Shown one piece after another: positions 13,632 through 24,233 of a stretch of DNA of 64,000 bases; the first letter of the stretch is position 1; every line of letters starts with the position of its first letter. A program made the position numbers and the translations under genes. The stretch is from Amaranthus tricolor (lineage: Eukaryota > Streptophyta > Magnoliopsida > Caryophyllales > Amaranthaceae). The stretch lies in NCBI RefSeq assembly GCF_026212465.1, contig NC_080053.1, forward strand, positions 6,548,506 to 6,612,505. Reading direction: 5' to 3'. A model generated the notes under the pieces. That model did no database searches. It was not told the origin of the DNA and saw only the letters and a list, made by a program, of their open reading frames with translations.

Positions 13632-13862
13632 AGTTGGACATTTAGAGTATATAAGGACCTATATTATATACACTACATACTAAGTATAGTAGTGGGACAA
13701 TAAATGTAATAATTACAAAAAGTCCGAAATAATGCCAAAAGGAAAAACGGAAAACAAAAGTCAGTAGAAAATGACGAGTGGTTGCTTATAAGCGACGAGT
13801 TGTCGCTTGTGTTCTGTTTCTCTAAAGTTGAATGAAAAGTCGAGTCGGCTTTTGGAAAGATA
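13632..13862 (+). repeat. truncated 3' LTR of the 9-14 kb copia element
   Basis: TTGGACATTTAGAGTATATAAGGACC follows a GGGGGAGGATAG polypurine tract and aligns with the 5' LTR up to GTCGAGTCGGCTTTTGG. The rest of the LTR is missing. In 13863-14150 I see no gene or clear repeat, apart from sequence that reads as 3' flank of the small - strand peptide exon that follows. Confidence 0.65.
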
Positions 13863-14274
13863 AGATAGAAAATGAGGGGTAGTGGTGGTGGTAAAGAGGG
13901 AAGAAAAAAGGTTGTGAAGGGGTGTGGTTTGAGATGTGGGTTAGTTGTAAGTGGTTTGGGTGAAGGTCAAATGTAAAAGAAAAGGTCAAAGATTATTTTG
14001 AGCATAAGCTGTGTCAATGTCGACTTTCGTAACTTAGAGGTGATAGTACCTAAACAGAAAATTTCAAGGCTGTAGTTTTTAAAACAATAAACTTGAATAC
14101 TGTAATTGACAAAATATTCAATAATAAACATTTTCTGTTTAGGGTGTATTTTTCTATTTCATTGATACATTTACATTGTTTGTAAAAGCCATAAATCAAC
14201 CACAAAATAAGGTTCAACAAGCTAGGAACTAAAGAAAACAATTAGAAAAATTGGAGCTGACATAAAAATTGGCA

Positions 14275-14403
14275 TCATAAACAAATGGCAGCAACCCATA
14301 AGACACGCACACAAACTTTTCCAAGTTGGCAGCAATGACCTGAGCAAGGTTCACCCATTCCTTCACATGTTGGGTAGTCTTCATAGGCTCGTGCTTGATG
14401 CAT
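14275..14403 (-). CDS. candidate cysteine-rich (knottin-like) peptide, last exon
   Basis: I do not recognise this as a named gene. On the - strand, after an acceptor-like TTTGCAG ending at 14406, an open frame from the ATG at 14403 encodes 42 residues. It begins MHQARAYEDYPT and contains CEGMGEPCSGHCCQLGKVC. Six cysteines are spaced C-x6-C-x3-CC-x5-C-x9-C, the C...C...CC...C...C order of inhibitor-cystine-knot peptides. The frame may start further upstream in an unfound first exon that would carry the signal peptide. The sequence after the stop looks like a plant 3' UTR (TGTAAATGTATCAATGAAATAG near 14150-14170). Against it: the segment after the fifth cysteine is hydrophobic (VRVLWVAAI), no signal peptide was found, and small open frames arise by chance. 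Confidence 0.4.
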   Translation of the reverse strand: MHQARAYEDYPTCEGMGEPCSGHCCQLGKVCVRVLWVAAICL

Positions 14404-14410
14404 CACTGCA

Positions 14411-15093
14411 AATTATTATTATTATTATTATTATTATATAGAAAAATCACACCTAAAGATATTATTTTCATTCTTAGGTAGAACTGTGATTATGAAAAAC
14501 ATGGTCAAACTCTACATGACCGTAAAAAAAAAGAAATTTTGTAGTTAAATTTACATTATTATTTTTTAAATAAAAATTCTTTTAAAAATTATTTCATGGA
14601 AAAATTATTAATAGTTACTAATAAAATTCTACTCTACGTCATAAAAAACTAGAATACTTTTATTTTTTTTAAAAAAATTACATATCAAAATTAACTTTTT
14701 GTCGTTAACTACATTGAATATTTTTTTGTCATAAACTATCTAAAATCTACGTGACTTGTACATGTTCGAAAGCTGAATTTCTATTATATTACAGTTGATA
14801 GTTTTAGATATTATTTTTGTTAAAGCAAGTGCCAATAATCTTAATAATGACGTTAACTTTGAACATTTAATCGAACATGCTTTGTCTTGTACTTTAGAGG
14901 GGGTCGATAAAGATGTGTCGAATATGGATGGTTTAAGGTTTGGAACGGTTGATGAGAGTTGTTTGATCAAAGCAACAGGAAGATCAACAGACTACTTTGG
15001 ATTCTGTTTTGGTCAGAATATGAAGTGAATATGCAATTATGTGGTGCATTACTCTATTGTTTATTGCAATGTTTATTGTCATAGTTAATTAGG
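14411..15093. other. AT-rich stretch without a recognised gene
   Basis: Starts with an (ATT)n run at 14412-14438. If the cysteine-rich exon is real, this may be its intron. An open frame at 14795-15028 (+) has no recognisable domain and its - strand mirror is equally open, so neither is called. Confidence 0.4.
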
Positions 15094-15470
15094 ATGTTAA
15101 TTGAGTTGTTAAATGTGAGTTTATGGTGATTTTTGAGGGAATACTAAGAGTGATGAATATTTTGCCTATAAATAGGATTCATCACTCATAGTAACATACA
15201 CCACAAACACACATATTGTTGAGAGGGCTATTGCATTGTTAGAGACTTGAGAGTGTTCTTACTTTGCTTTAGTATTTGTGATCTTGAGAGATTGTTCTCA
15301 AGATAAGGGAGGTTTATTATATTTGTAATTGTTGAATTCATTATAATAAACTATATTTGAGGGGGAGGTATTCAAGATACCTCATAAACACTTGTGTTCA
15401 TTTTGCTTTATAATTTTTATTTGTTTTTCTTTGTTAAACATCTTTGAGGCTTGCGCTTTCAATTTTTTTA
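15094..15470 (+). repeat. solo LTR-like fragment
   Basis: Starts TGTTAATTGAGTTG and has the layout of a copia LTR: a TATA-like CCTATAAATAGG at about 15165-15176, a transcript-start region with ACACACCACAAACACAC, GAGAGATTGTTCTCAAG and a TTGTAATTGTTGAATTC poly-A-type stretch, ending near CTTTGAGGCTTGCGC. No second copy or internal domain was found next to it. Both limits are approximate. Confidence 0.45.
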
Positions 15471-15759
15471 CAAATAATCAATTTTTATAGGTTGTTTTTC
15501 AAAACAAAATTGCTCTATATAGTTTTTGACATCATTTAATTATATCAAATTTTCCAACTTTTTTGTAGCATGAAATCCTAAACAAAACATCAGTCTAAAT
15601 AATGAGACGTGTATATCAATATCAGACACAACAATGCATGCAAAAGAAAACCTTAATAAAATCTCAAATAACAACCAAAGTCATAACAATTCATTGTCAA
15701 ATATTGCATAAATTAATCGTTACTGATCTCAGTCCTTTACAGGAACCTTTTTTTGCAAA

Positions 15760-15890
15760 GATTTTTCACGAGATTTTTTGGCCATATCCTTCTTTATGGG
15801 TACGAATTGCCATTTTTCTTCGCTCTTCATATCCTGATTATAGTTTTCTATGAGCGACATATACTGGGTACGATGATGATGACTCATTAG
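15760..15890 (+). mobile_element. LINE 3' end fragment
   Basis: GGCCATATCCTTCTTTATGGGTACGAATTGCC, then TTTTCTATGAGCGACATATACTGGGTACGATGATGATGA. This matches the 3' end sequence shared with 56855-56975 in the same orientation and ends in a GATGATGAT tail, the pattern of plant L1-type LINE 3' ends. Confidence 0.6.
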
Positions 15891-16129
15891 AAATATCATT
15901 TCTAAGAAATGCTCCCTCTCTTTCTAAGACATTGCAACAATATTAATTTTAATTTGTTCCTTTAAACTTGCAATATTTCTATTTTAAATGGTGGATACTT
16001 TTTGAGGACTACATTATGCAAGTAGCAAAAATCAGTAAGGATGATAACATGAGATTAGAGGAGTGAAGGGCGAATTAGGAAGGCAAAGGGCCACGTATCA
16101 ACCATGCATTTCATTAGGATAGAGCTACA

Positions 16130-17700
16130 ACGTGATAATGATTATTGGACTAGATGTTTTTATAGTACGCCCAAATTTAAATTTTTAGGATCGATTATCT
16201 AAAGTTATGGGGAGTTAGGTGAAGATGTAAGCCCTATAATTTAAGCAGGTTGGCTTAAGTGGAGTGTAGCCATTAGGGTGTTGTGTGATAAAAAAATTTT
16301 CGCTAGACTAAAAGGTAAATTCTTACCGAGTTGCAATCATACTAACTTTGTACTACGAGATAGAGTCGTAACCCGTTAAGAAGTCTCCGAAAAAAAGACG
16401 GATGTAGCTAGATGCAAATACTGAGGTGGATGTGCGAACACTGAAGGATTGATGGAATTCGAAACCATGATTTGGGATAGAGGTTCGGGGATTCCACTCA
16501 ATCGGCTAAGATACGTGAAATCGGATATGTGAAAAGAAGATTGTCGATGCACTCTCGAGAATGGTGGAGAGTAGAGCTGTTCAAAAGTGACTCGACCCGA
16601 AAATCTGATTCGAAACCGAAAATAAACTGACCTGAAAAATGTGTTTCTTTTTTAGGTTTATCGAACCGACATTACCCGACTCGAAGCTATATACAAACCG
16701 GTTGACAACCGAAAATGAAAAAATTGAACCCAAGCTGTAACCGATTTTTCTAACTGACACATAACTGTTAACCGAGATTACCCGAACCTAATAATGACCG
16801 ACCCGAGTCATATCCGACCCGAATCATACTCTAAATCGAATTCGATCCGGCTAAAACCGACTTAACCTGAACGAAGTTTAGATCGACCTGCTGTAAACCT
16901 GAACCAATTTTTTTACATAGAAGTATGATTGACTCATATTCAATCATCTATTAGTTATTTTAATAAAGTCATAAATATTTTAATAAAATAAATTTTATAA
17001 ATACATGGTTTCATATATTTAGAGTTAATAATCAATGGTCATTGTTTATTTAACTACTTTTAATCGTATTAGATGAAAATTGATAGAACTTTATAATTAT
17101 AATTTTCGGTCAAACAAGTAAAAGTAACAATGTAATAATGATCACTAATTGATTTGCATTTTCACTATTTTGCTTTAAGTAAAGGAACCTTATGATCAAT
17201 TAAAAAATGACTAACAACTTAATCTGATACTAATTCGATCAATAGTAATTAGTAATTCGCAATTCGTAGCCGAATTCTACTTGAAAAATGCCCGAACCCG
17301 ATCTGTACCTGGTAAAACCGAACCAATTATTAACTGATGACAACCCAAGACCGATTGAAACTCAACACGAACTTTAACCGACACCGACCTGATACTAACC
17401 CGATAGTTCGAATAACCGATCTTCAACCGAACCGTGACTAACCGACCCGACTCGAGTATGACCCGTCGCAACACGTATCCGAAATACAGCCAAATCGAAT
17501 GACACTCGTCCGAAATCGACCCAATCACCCGAATGAACACCTCTAGTAGAGAGCCTCACAGTGGAGGGAGGTGCCTAGGTAGACCAAAGAGAATGTGGGA
17601 GGAATAGCTAAAAATTTCCTTGCTCGAGCTGCACCTCTCTGAGGACCTGATGATGCATAATTGAAGTTGGAGAGGCAAATATGTTTCTTAGACTTTTGAT
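16130..17700 (+). pseudogene. LINE (L1-type) reverse transcriptase C-terminal remnant, split by an insertion
   Basis: Reading through stops, 16180-16560 gives segments of the plant LINE RT C-terminal region: KFLGSII near 16175, GEDVSPII*AGWLKW near 16220, VLCDKKI and RLKGKF near 16280-16320, then RWMCEH near 16425, DGIRNHD near 16450 and VKRRLSMHS near 16530. After the inserted element at 16572-17545 the coding homology resumes with GRPKRMWEE near 17575-17610, LLELHLSEDLMM near 17620-17655 and SWRGKYVS. In intact elements these two blocks are contiguous. It is thoroughly inactivated. An L1-like 3' end is found separately at 15760-15890. Confidence 0.75.
16572..17545. mobile_element. hAT-like nonautonomous element with self-complementary interior
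   Basis: Ends are inverted: TAGAGCTGTTCAAAAGTGAC on the left and, on the - strand, TAGAGGTGTTCATTCGGGTG on the right. The flanks are GTGGAGAG (16564-16571) and GTAGAGAG (17546-17553), an 8-bp target duplication with one mismatch, the length typical of hAT. Both arms are packed with short CCGACCCGA / AACCGA motifs. The middle is AT-rich. It has no coding capacity. The insertion lies inside LINE RT sequence. Confidence 0.75.
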
Positions 17701-17890
17701 ATACTTCCTCTAGTTTTAAATACTTGTTACGTTTCTATTTTTTATGCTATCCAATTCACGATTTCAATCTTTAATATCTTTGATTTCACATGATGAAAAA
17801 TTCTAAAAAGTTAATATTATGAAAATACGCATTAAGATGAATCAAACAAGATCTCACTTGACTATATGTTAAATTATACATGGAGAAATA
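17695..17890. repeat. degraded Stowaway-like MITE fragment
   Basis: ATACTTCCTCTAGTTTTAAATACTTG begins a stretch whose interior (TTTATGCTATCCAATTCACG, then AAGATGAATCAAACAAGATCTCACTTGACTATA) resembles the 143-405 MITE, including its TTCACTTGACTATATTTTAA segment. The opposite end is not clear. From 17900 to 18700 I see only AT-rich sequence with no recognised gene. Confidence 0.5.
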
Positions 17891-18708
17891 TATACATTAA
17901 AATGAGTGTTTTCGCTCCAAGTCTTTCAACTTTAGGATATTCTTAACAAAATTCATTATTGTTTTTTCTCAAAACCCTTCCCCTCCAAATCCTTCCCCTC
18001 TTTTTTTGTTATCTAAATAAAAAACCCAATACTTTCAAATCTCTTCTCTTCCGGTCCCTCCATATTTCTATATCTACACATAATATAAGAATAAGTTGAA
18101 ATAAATCCGTGCCAAACAAAAATTCTATTGCAATAGATATAAAATGTATCATATTTTATATTTCAAGGACAAGAACAATAATTAGGTTAACAAGTTTCAA
18201 TTAGTTGTTTTTTATTTCAGGGTTTTACATTTTGAGATTTTCAATATTTTAAATAATATCATACAGATAATATATTAGACAAGAATTTGATTTCTTATAT
18301 AAATGAAAGATAACAAGAAAAAGTGAAGATGATTTAAAAAATTAAATAGAAGAAAAAAAACAATTACCTGATGTAAAGATTAGAAGGAATGTTAATAACA
18401 TGATATTAAATTTGGATGAAATCATTTTTTTCTCCCAATTAATTTGGAAAAAGAAAGCTATTTGTAATTTTATGATCAATAAATGTGAATCATATATAAT
18501 CTATTTATAGTAATCTACTCTAAGAAAATATGATTATTAAGTTGCCGACTTCTTTACAGATAAATGTGGAGAAAAAACCTTTAAAATATGAATTTTGGTG
18601 CTGGATAGACTTAAATTAGTCATACTTTTAATTGTTTCTTCTATTTGTTTTAACTTTTATTTAATGAAAGTTTGATAATTAGACATACGTTGAGTTAAGA
18701 GCATGTAC

Positions 18709-19080
18709 TAGAGGTGTTCATTCGGGTCATCGAGTCGGTTTCGGACGGGTGTAATTCGGCTCGGTCGGATTTCGAATCGGTAAATTTTCGGTTGTATGCA
18801 ACAACAGGTCATACTCGGGTCAAATCGGTTAGTTACGGGTCGGTTTAAAAACGGTTGTTTGCATTATCGGGTACAAACTGGTTTGTTATCGTTTGAAATT
18901 AGAGTCGCGTGTCAATCGAGCTCGAGTTGTCATCAGTGTAACAGTAGTTCGGTTTTTTCGAGCACAAATCGGGTTTGAGCTTTATTTTTCGAGTAGTTAT
19001 CGATTACGGTCAACTATTGATCGGGTCAATATCGAAATAAGTTAATAGTCGGGTTTCAAATTGATGTATGCTCATTTACT
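18709..19080. mobile_element. one-ended hAT-like element rich in CGGGT motifs
   Basis: Starts TAGAGGTGTTCATTCGGGTC, almost identical to the right terminal repeat of the 16572-17545 element. It continues with many CGGGTC / TCGGTT motifs for about 350 bases. I could not find the opposite terminal repeat or a repeat of the left flank GCATGTAC, so it looks truncated. Confidence 0.5.
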
Positions 19081-19199
19081 TACAAAAAATAATTACCGAT
19101 TGTTTTATCAGATATGGCAGATCAATTTATTTCAATTAGTTTATATATATATATATTAATTGATAGGGATTGTGTTTTAGAGGGTACACTGTTGGAGTC

Positions 19200-19619
19200 C
19201 TAGTCAAGTAAAGTAGTATGATTATTTAGGGGATCACTTACCTCTTTTTGTATTATAATATCCAAGGGTTTTTTTAGGGCCCTTTTAGGAGTTAATTTCC
19301 TACCTGTCCCATTCAATGCAATTACCTTACTACCATATACACCTTTTGATAATTCCCACTCCAATCTTGCAACATCAACTTCCTTAACTACATACATCAC
19401 TATTAACCTATTCATCATCCCAATTTCTGCCATTTTCAATATACTACTATCATCATTTATCCTAGGCAAATCACCATCAACAGACATTTTATCAGGAAGA
19501 TTTAAAAACAAGGCATGATCATATTTTATTGCAGCTTTAGTCCTAACTAATAAGTCCTCCAAATCAAACCAATAAATTTGATCAGGGTCAATTTGCACGG
19601 TCAAAAAACGCCCACCCAT
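19200..19619 (-). pseudogene. Mutator-type (MULE) transposase N-terminal fragment
   Basis: A 139-residue open frame begins MGGRFLTVQIDPDQIYWFDLEDLL. It contains LPRINDDSSILKMAEIG and LIVMYVVKE, the layout of the domain before the transposase of plant MULE proteins (a GGRF start, an acidic DP element, then a DDS...M segment and a hydrophobic YV strand). No zinc finger or DDE transposase follows, and the frame ends at 19200. It is either a relic MULE N-terminus or an unrelated hypothetical. The family call is by pattern only. Confidence 0.4.
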
Positions 19620-20216
19620 TTATTCTAATTCTCCCCCTAACCTTTTGAATACTCCACCAAACCAGAATTTTAGAGTGAACTTGTCAAGGTCAGAATCCTA
19701 ACCAAATTAAGACAATGCAATTACAAAACAGAAATTCGCATAACAAACAAAAATCAAGAATTAATGATTTAAAAAGAAAACTGAAAAAAAAAATAGATTA
19801 AAGGAGAAGACTTACCATTGAACCACTTGAATGAAGAAGTTGCAGCAACAATGGGGAAGAGAAGATCTTGATTTTGAAGAGGAAGGGAGTTTGATGGCAT
19901 TTACTAAGTGTTGGGTGAATTAGGTGAAAATTGGGTTAATATAACCTAAAAAGACAAAAAGGGTTAAAAGAGGAAGAAGTAATCGGTTCTATCCAGTGAT
20001 TGGGTAGGTGGGTATGCCCAGAGCAAATAAGTTATAAAGTTGGGATTATACAAAAATAATTGATAGTTGGGATTATTCAGAGCAAATCACGCAAAGTTCA
20101 GATTATTAATATCAAATTTGCCTAATGAAAATTCAATTTAATTAAATTAATTATAATAGAAATATCCCTGGATTATTTTAATGGCGGAACTTAGTAAAAA
20201 TCATTCTAATTAAAAT
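19620..20216. other. flank of the MULE-like fragment
   Basis: No gene seen. TTGGGATTATACAAAAATAATTGATAGTTGGGATTATTCAGAGCAAAT at about 20039-20086 resembles the terminal repeat of the Mutator-type MITE at 57144-57694 (TAGTTGGGATTATT followed by an ATAATCRATAGT-like segment). This supports a Mutator-type end near here, probably the boundary of the element that carried the 19200-19619 frame. Confidence 0.4.
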
Positions 20217-20572
20217 TAAGGGAAATTTCATGTGGTAATTTACGGCTCTTCCACGTGGTAGACAATCTCTTTTTTATTCCACATGGTGACCTTAACCTCC
20301 AGTCTTTCCATGTGGTAGACAAAAATGAAGTTTTGTTACATTACGCTAGTTTTACCTAATATAATGATATTTTTTTCAAAAAACAAACGTCGTGATCACC
20401 CTAATTGACCACATAATTTGAAATCCAATCAAAATAAATACTTAGTTTAACAAAAAAAATTAACATTTTATCTACCACGTGAAAAAATTGGAAGCTCAAA
20501 ATCATCACGTTAATTTAAAAAAAAACATTTAAAAAAAAAACAAAACTCAGGGTTACCACTTGACTTTCCTTT
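20217..20572. mobile_element. possible TIR element with CACGTGG motifs
   Basis: The left end AAGGGAAATTTCATGTGGTAA and the right end, read on the - strand as AAAGGAAAGTCAAGTGGTAA, form an imperfect inverted repeat. Variants of CCACGTGGTAGACAA occur three times on the left, and TCTACCACGTGAAAAA lies on the right. There is no coding capacity, and I could not fix a target duplication. Confidence 0.4.
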
Positions 20573-20574
20573 TA

Positions 20575-22045
20575 GGTAGCGTTTGGAAACACGAATTTCA
20601 TTTGAATTTTTGTAATTCAATTCAAGAAATTGAAATTATGGATTTAAATTTCAATTCCAATTCCTCAATCTCGTTTGAAAATCAAAGAATTGAATTCCTA
20701 TATTTCAAATCCACATAGTTGTTTGGAAAATATTGGAATTGAATTCCCAAATTTAAATTCTATAGCATTGTTTGGATAACCTTGTAATTACACTCAACCA
20801 TAAAAACGGTAAAAATGAACATACAGTACTATAGAAATGATGGCCAAGTATTACTTTCTAAACCTCAATAGTGAAATATATGGAGAAGGAAAGGCAAGTA
20901 TTACTTTTAAAATAATAAATTAATTATAGTAGTCGGAAATTTCCGAGTCACACAAAACATAGAGTACCACTGCCATAATATAGAAAAGTAATAAATAGTG
21001 AATTCTAAACAAATTTATTATTAAATGAAAATGTAGTGAAACTTCGGATGAACACGGTTCGATTTGGTCTGATCTGATACTAAAATCAAACCAAATCAAA
21101 AATTTCGGCCAAGAAAATTTTCTAGACTGGATCGGACCAAACCGTTTTACAACAGTCTGGTCTGCTGTATTGTTTTTATTTTTTTATTTTTATCCAAATT
21201 AATACACGTGTTTATCAAATATTTCGCATCTATAATCACTAAACATAATAATTTATAATTAATTGATAATATCAACATCGTTTAAGTATATATTATTATA
21301 CAAAAATTACTACATCTTGAAATATCTAGGTAGCAACTTAATTTCTTTTTAAAAAAAATTATGATTTGGACCATTGTAAGGTTTGCAGTATGGGCTGGTC
21401 TAGTATGAAAAATAAAAAATCGATACCAAAACGTAAACCATAATTTATTTTAAAAAAAACAGATCAGATCATTTTGACCGTAAACCAGACCAAATACTAA
21501 AATTTTGATTTGATCTGATTTGATTTACGGTTTAGAATTTAGACTAAACTTTGTTCAGTACGTGGAACCATATGAAACAAGTTAGTAATAAATGGTCCTT
21601 CATCACCAATAGTACAACCTTGGAAATTAAAATAATAAATAAATTCATCTATGATTTGCTTAAGTATCGTTGGAAAATAAAAAAAATTTCAATTTGGGGT
21701 TCACCAAAATTTATTTCCCAAATTAGTGTTCATTAAGAAAAAAACTAATTAAATCTATTTGATTGTGGTTTGGAAAGTTCCAAACCTCTTAAATATCTCC
21801 CACGCAAAACAAAACCAAAACTAAATTAATTTCAATTCCAAAAATAAATTTTAAAAAAATAATGAATATGAATTGAAATTAGGGAAGGTATGGGATGGAA
21901 ATGAAGAGTTTGTTTTTTACTTGGGTTGAAATTGTGTTGGAATTGGGCCAATTCCAATTTTAATTTTTCAACTTAAACAAACAATAGAATTTAACCAATT
22001 CTATCAATTCAAATGAAATGGCCAAATTCAAACATGGATCAAAAT
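20575..22045. repeat. long imperfect inverted repeat of GTTTGGAA / TTTCATTTGAATT type, with a nested insertion
   Basis: Left: GCGTTTGGAAACACGAATTTCATTTGAATT. Right, on the - strand: GTTTGAATTTGGCCATTTCATTTGAATTG. Both arms are full of AATTGGAATT / GGAATTGAATTCC variants, so the region can fold back on itself. It holds a second element at about 21045-21545. It is probably a nonautonomous DNA transposon; the class is undetermined and there is no gene. Confidence 0.45.
21045..21545. mobile_element. hAT-like self-complementary element, degraded
   Basis: GGATGAACACGGTTCGATTTGGTCTGATCTG on the left and, on the - strand, GTACTGAACAAAGTTTAGTCTAAATTCTAAACCGTAAATC on the right. GGTCTGATC / GACCAAACC motifs are spread through both arms, comparable in style to the elements at 16.6 and 18.7 kb but with a different word. 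It has no coding capacity and no clear target duplication. Confidence 0.4.
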
Positions 22046-22297
22046 TATTTATATCAACAACTAAATGGATAGCCCCTCACCTTTTTATTGTTCCAAACAC
22101 GCTCCAGCTATTCACCAGCTACTTGTTTTTACACTTTGTCCAGCTATCAAAACAGCTCACTCCCCACTCGCTTTTTACTCCGTAGAACCTTTCTAGATGG
22201 GTTCATTATTTTGCTGAAGATAAGGCTTTTCATTCCAACTGGTAAGAAGTAAGAACCAAGAACCTTCCTATCTTACTTAACCCATCCGTAAACTCCT

Positions 22298-22305
22298 TAT
22301 ATAAA
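22298..22305 (+). promoter_or_regulatory. TATA box of XTH copy 1
   Basis: TATATAAA in CTCCTTATATAAACCC, 88 bases before the ATG. It is conserved in sequence and position in the second copy at 56098-56105, which supports it as the core promoter. Confidence 0.75.
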
Positions 22306-22392
22306 CCCCTTTCCTCCTCATTTGTGAATTCATCAAACCAACACAAAGAAGAAAAAAAATAATAATAATCCAAAGCTCAGCACAAGCTAAGT

Positions 22393-23253
22393 ATGGCTGC
22401 TTCCTATTACTATCGTATTTTGTTAGCATCTCTTTTATTCATCGCCACTACTTGTTCAGCCAATTTCTACAATGACTTTACCATTACTTGGGGAGATGGT
22501 CGTGCCAACATCCTCAACAATGGGGATGATCTCACCCTCTCCCTCGACAAAGCTTCTGGCTCTGGCTTCCAGTCCAAGAACGAGTATCTCTTTGGTAAAA
22601 TCGATATGCAGCTTAAACTCGTCCCTGGCAACTCTGCTGGTACTGTCACCGCTTATTATCTTTCATCCCAAGGTCCCACCCACGACGAGATTGATTTCGA
22701 GTTCCTTGGGAATGTTAGTGGGCAACCTTACACACTTCACACCAATGTGTTTGCCCAAGGGAAAGGCAACCGCGAGCAACAATTTCACTTATGGTTCGAC
22801 CCAACAAAGGATTTCCATACTTACTCCATTCTTTGGAATCCTCAAAGGATTGTTTTCTCTGTGGATGGAATTCCAATTAGAGAATTCAAGAACATGGAAT
22901 CACAGGGAGTCTCATTTCCTAAGAGCCAACCCATGAGGATTTACTCTAGTCTATGGAATGCTGACGATTGGGCTACTCAAGGTGGGCGGGTTAAGACTGA
23001 TTGGACACAAGCCCCATTCACTGCTTCCTATAGGAAGTTCAATGCAGATGCTTGTATTTGGGCTTCTGGGTCATCTTCATGTGGGTCGGTATCCACTCCT
23101 TCGTCGACTTCAAGTTGGTTAAACCAAGATTTGGATACAACAAGTATGGAAAGGATGAAATGGGTGCAGAAGAATTACATGATTTATAATTATTGTGCTG
23201 ATATTCAGAGGTTCCCTCAAGGTCTTCCTGCAGAATGCACGCCCACTTCTTAA
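22393..23253 (+). CDS. XTH: xyloglucan endotransglucosylase/hydrolase, copy 1, intronless
   Basis: GH16 enzyme that cuts and religates xyloglucan in the cell wall. The 286-residue length is normal for the family. Residues 1-23 are a hydrophobic signal peptide ending at CSA. The catalytic motif [10 protein letters not shown] is at residues 97-106, with the nucleophile Glu99 and acid/base Glu103. The N-glycosylation sequon NVS follows directly at 107, as in most XTHs. The C-terminal XET domain runs from about 225, with cysteines near ADACIW, SSSCGS, YNYCADI and AECTPTS. The start fits the TATA box 88 bases upstream and the conserved AAGCTAAGTATG context. Oddities: there is no intron, although most plant XTH genes have them, and a near-identical inverted copy lies 32 kb away. 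The protein differs from copy 2 at about eight positions, so both look functional and recently duplicated. The exact XTH number cannot be assigned. Confidence 0.95.
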   Translation: MAASYYYRILLASLLFIATTCSANFYNDFTITWGDGRANILNNGDDLTLSLDKASGSGFQSKNEYLFGKIDMQLKLVPGNSAGTVTAYYLSSQGPTHDEIDFEFLGNVSGQPYTLHTNVFAQGKGNREQQFHLWFDPTKDFHTYSILWNPQRIVFSVDGIPIREFKNMESQGVSFPKSQPMRIYSSLWNADDWATQGGRVKTDWTQAPFTASYRKFNADACIWASGSSSCGSVSTPSSTSSWLNQDLDTTSMERMKWVQKNYMIYNYCADIQRFPQGLPAECTPTS

Positions 23254-23562
23254 AGCATAACAATTTTGCTATCAGATAGCGTTACTGTATTAGATTTAGA
23301 TTGAATCAAATTCTTTATTCTTTAATTCATTCTTCCAAATGATCTGATGTAATATCGTAAGTAAATTTAATGAAATACATAATTTCAGTGATTTAATCTA
23401 TAAAGAATATCCTTTTTTGCCAAGTACTTTCACCAAATTAGTCATACTTCTATTGTCAATTATAATTCTCTTTTATAGTTCTAACTTTTACAAAAATTGA
23501 CAGTAAACAGCAGACACAAACTCTCTCTGTAGGGGATGAATAGAGAGTGTCTGGTTTCTCTA

Positions 23563-24233
23563 ATTACATGCTTCAGTTAAAGATTACTAAAATAGAAGGG
23601 CGCTCTACAACTTATAAACTTGAAAAATCAAGATCATTATAAAAACTACTCCTCTGTTATGGCTAAATAGTTTAATTTACATTTTGCACAAAGACTAAAA
23701 GAAGACAGAAAGTAAACTGCCCTATTAATTAGGGTTTATGAGTAAGAGTTGTTTTGGGTTGATTTTTCTGTATGTCCATTAATCATAGAAAGTGTACGTA
23801 TTTATACAGAGAATTACCCTAAATTTCAGCTAATCAAATCTCCGAATTATAGTAATTGATTATACTGATTTGTACCAAATATTGCATTTCGTGTTTTAGT
23901 TTTATTCTTTCTTACAAAAGATCGGGTATTGTGGGTTAAAAAGCCGAGGTATTTAGAAATAAAGGAAAATATATAGAGTAAAAATGATGGTCATATCCAA
24001 AATAGATTCGGGATATAGAGTAAAATGAAAAAGTAGCGAACTGAGAGTAAGAAGTATATTCTTCTCTTAATTTTAGGTATTCTTTTACACTTTTATTGAG
24101 TTATGGTAAAGCCTTAGAAATTGTAAGTAGAAGATGGTGATATTAATTGAGGTTTTAATTTAAGGTGTCAAGAATTAATAAAAAAAGGTTTGATTTTCAT
24201 CGATGAATTTAATAGCTCTGTATACATATGTAT
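23563..24233. other. intergenic, no gene seen
   Basis: AT-rich sequence between the 3' end of the XTH duplication arm and the gypsy LTR. No open frame or repeat was recognised. Confidence 0.5.

Larger units (their letters stand above)
9065..13862 (+). mobile_element. decayed Ty1/copia retrotransposon
   Basis: Direct-repeat ends (9065-9480 and 13632-13862) flank degraded gag, protease, integrase and reverse transcriptase/RNase H coding sequence in the copia order. Many stops and frameshifts mean it cannot be autonomous. The 3' LTR breaks off after about 230 bases, where GTCGAGTCGGCTTTTGG runs into unrelated sequence. GGGGGAGGATAG just before the 3' LTR fits the polypurine tract. Confidence 0.85.
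22095..23562 (+). repeat. XTH duplication, arm 1 (inverted copy at 54905-56285)
   Basis: Homology to the second copy covers the coding region, about 290 bases upstream (GCTCCAGCTATTCA, AGCTCACTCCCCACTC, CTCCTTATATAAA, CAAGCTAAGTATG) and about 300 bases downstream (TTTTGCTATCAGATAG through GTAGGGGATGAATAGAGAG). The second copy runs in the opposite direction. Limits are approximate. Confidence 0.85.

Noticed and set aside
13373..13633. 86-residue + strand frame before the 3' LTR
   Set aside because: No domain, and it lies in the noncoding stretch between RNase H and the polypurine tract of a dead element.
17277..17540. 87-residue - strand frame and 18796-18978 + strand frame
   Set aside because: Translations of the ACCCGA / CGGGTC words of nonautonomous elements; no family features.
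22472..22936. 154-residue frame overlapping XTH copy 1, mirrored at 55464-55928
   Set aside because: A +1 shadow of the XTH gene, conserved only because the gene is duplicated.
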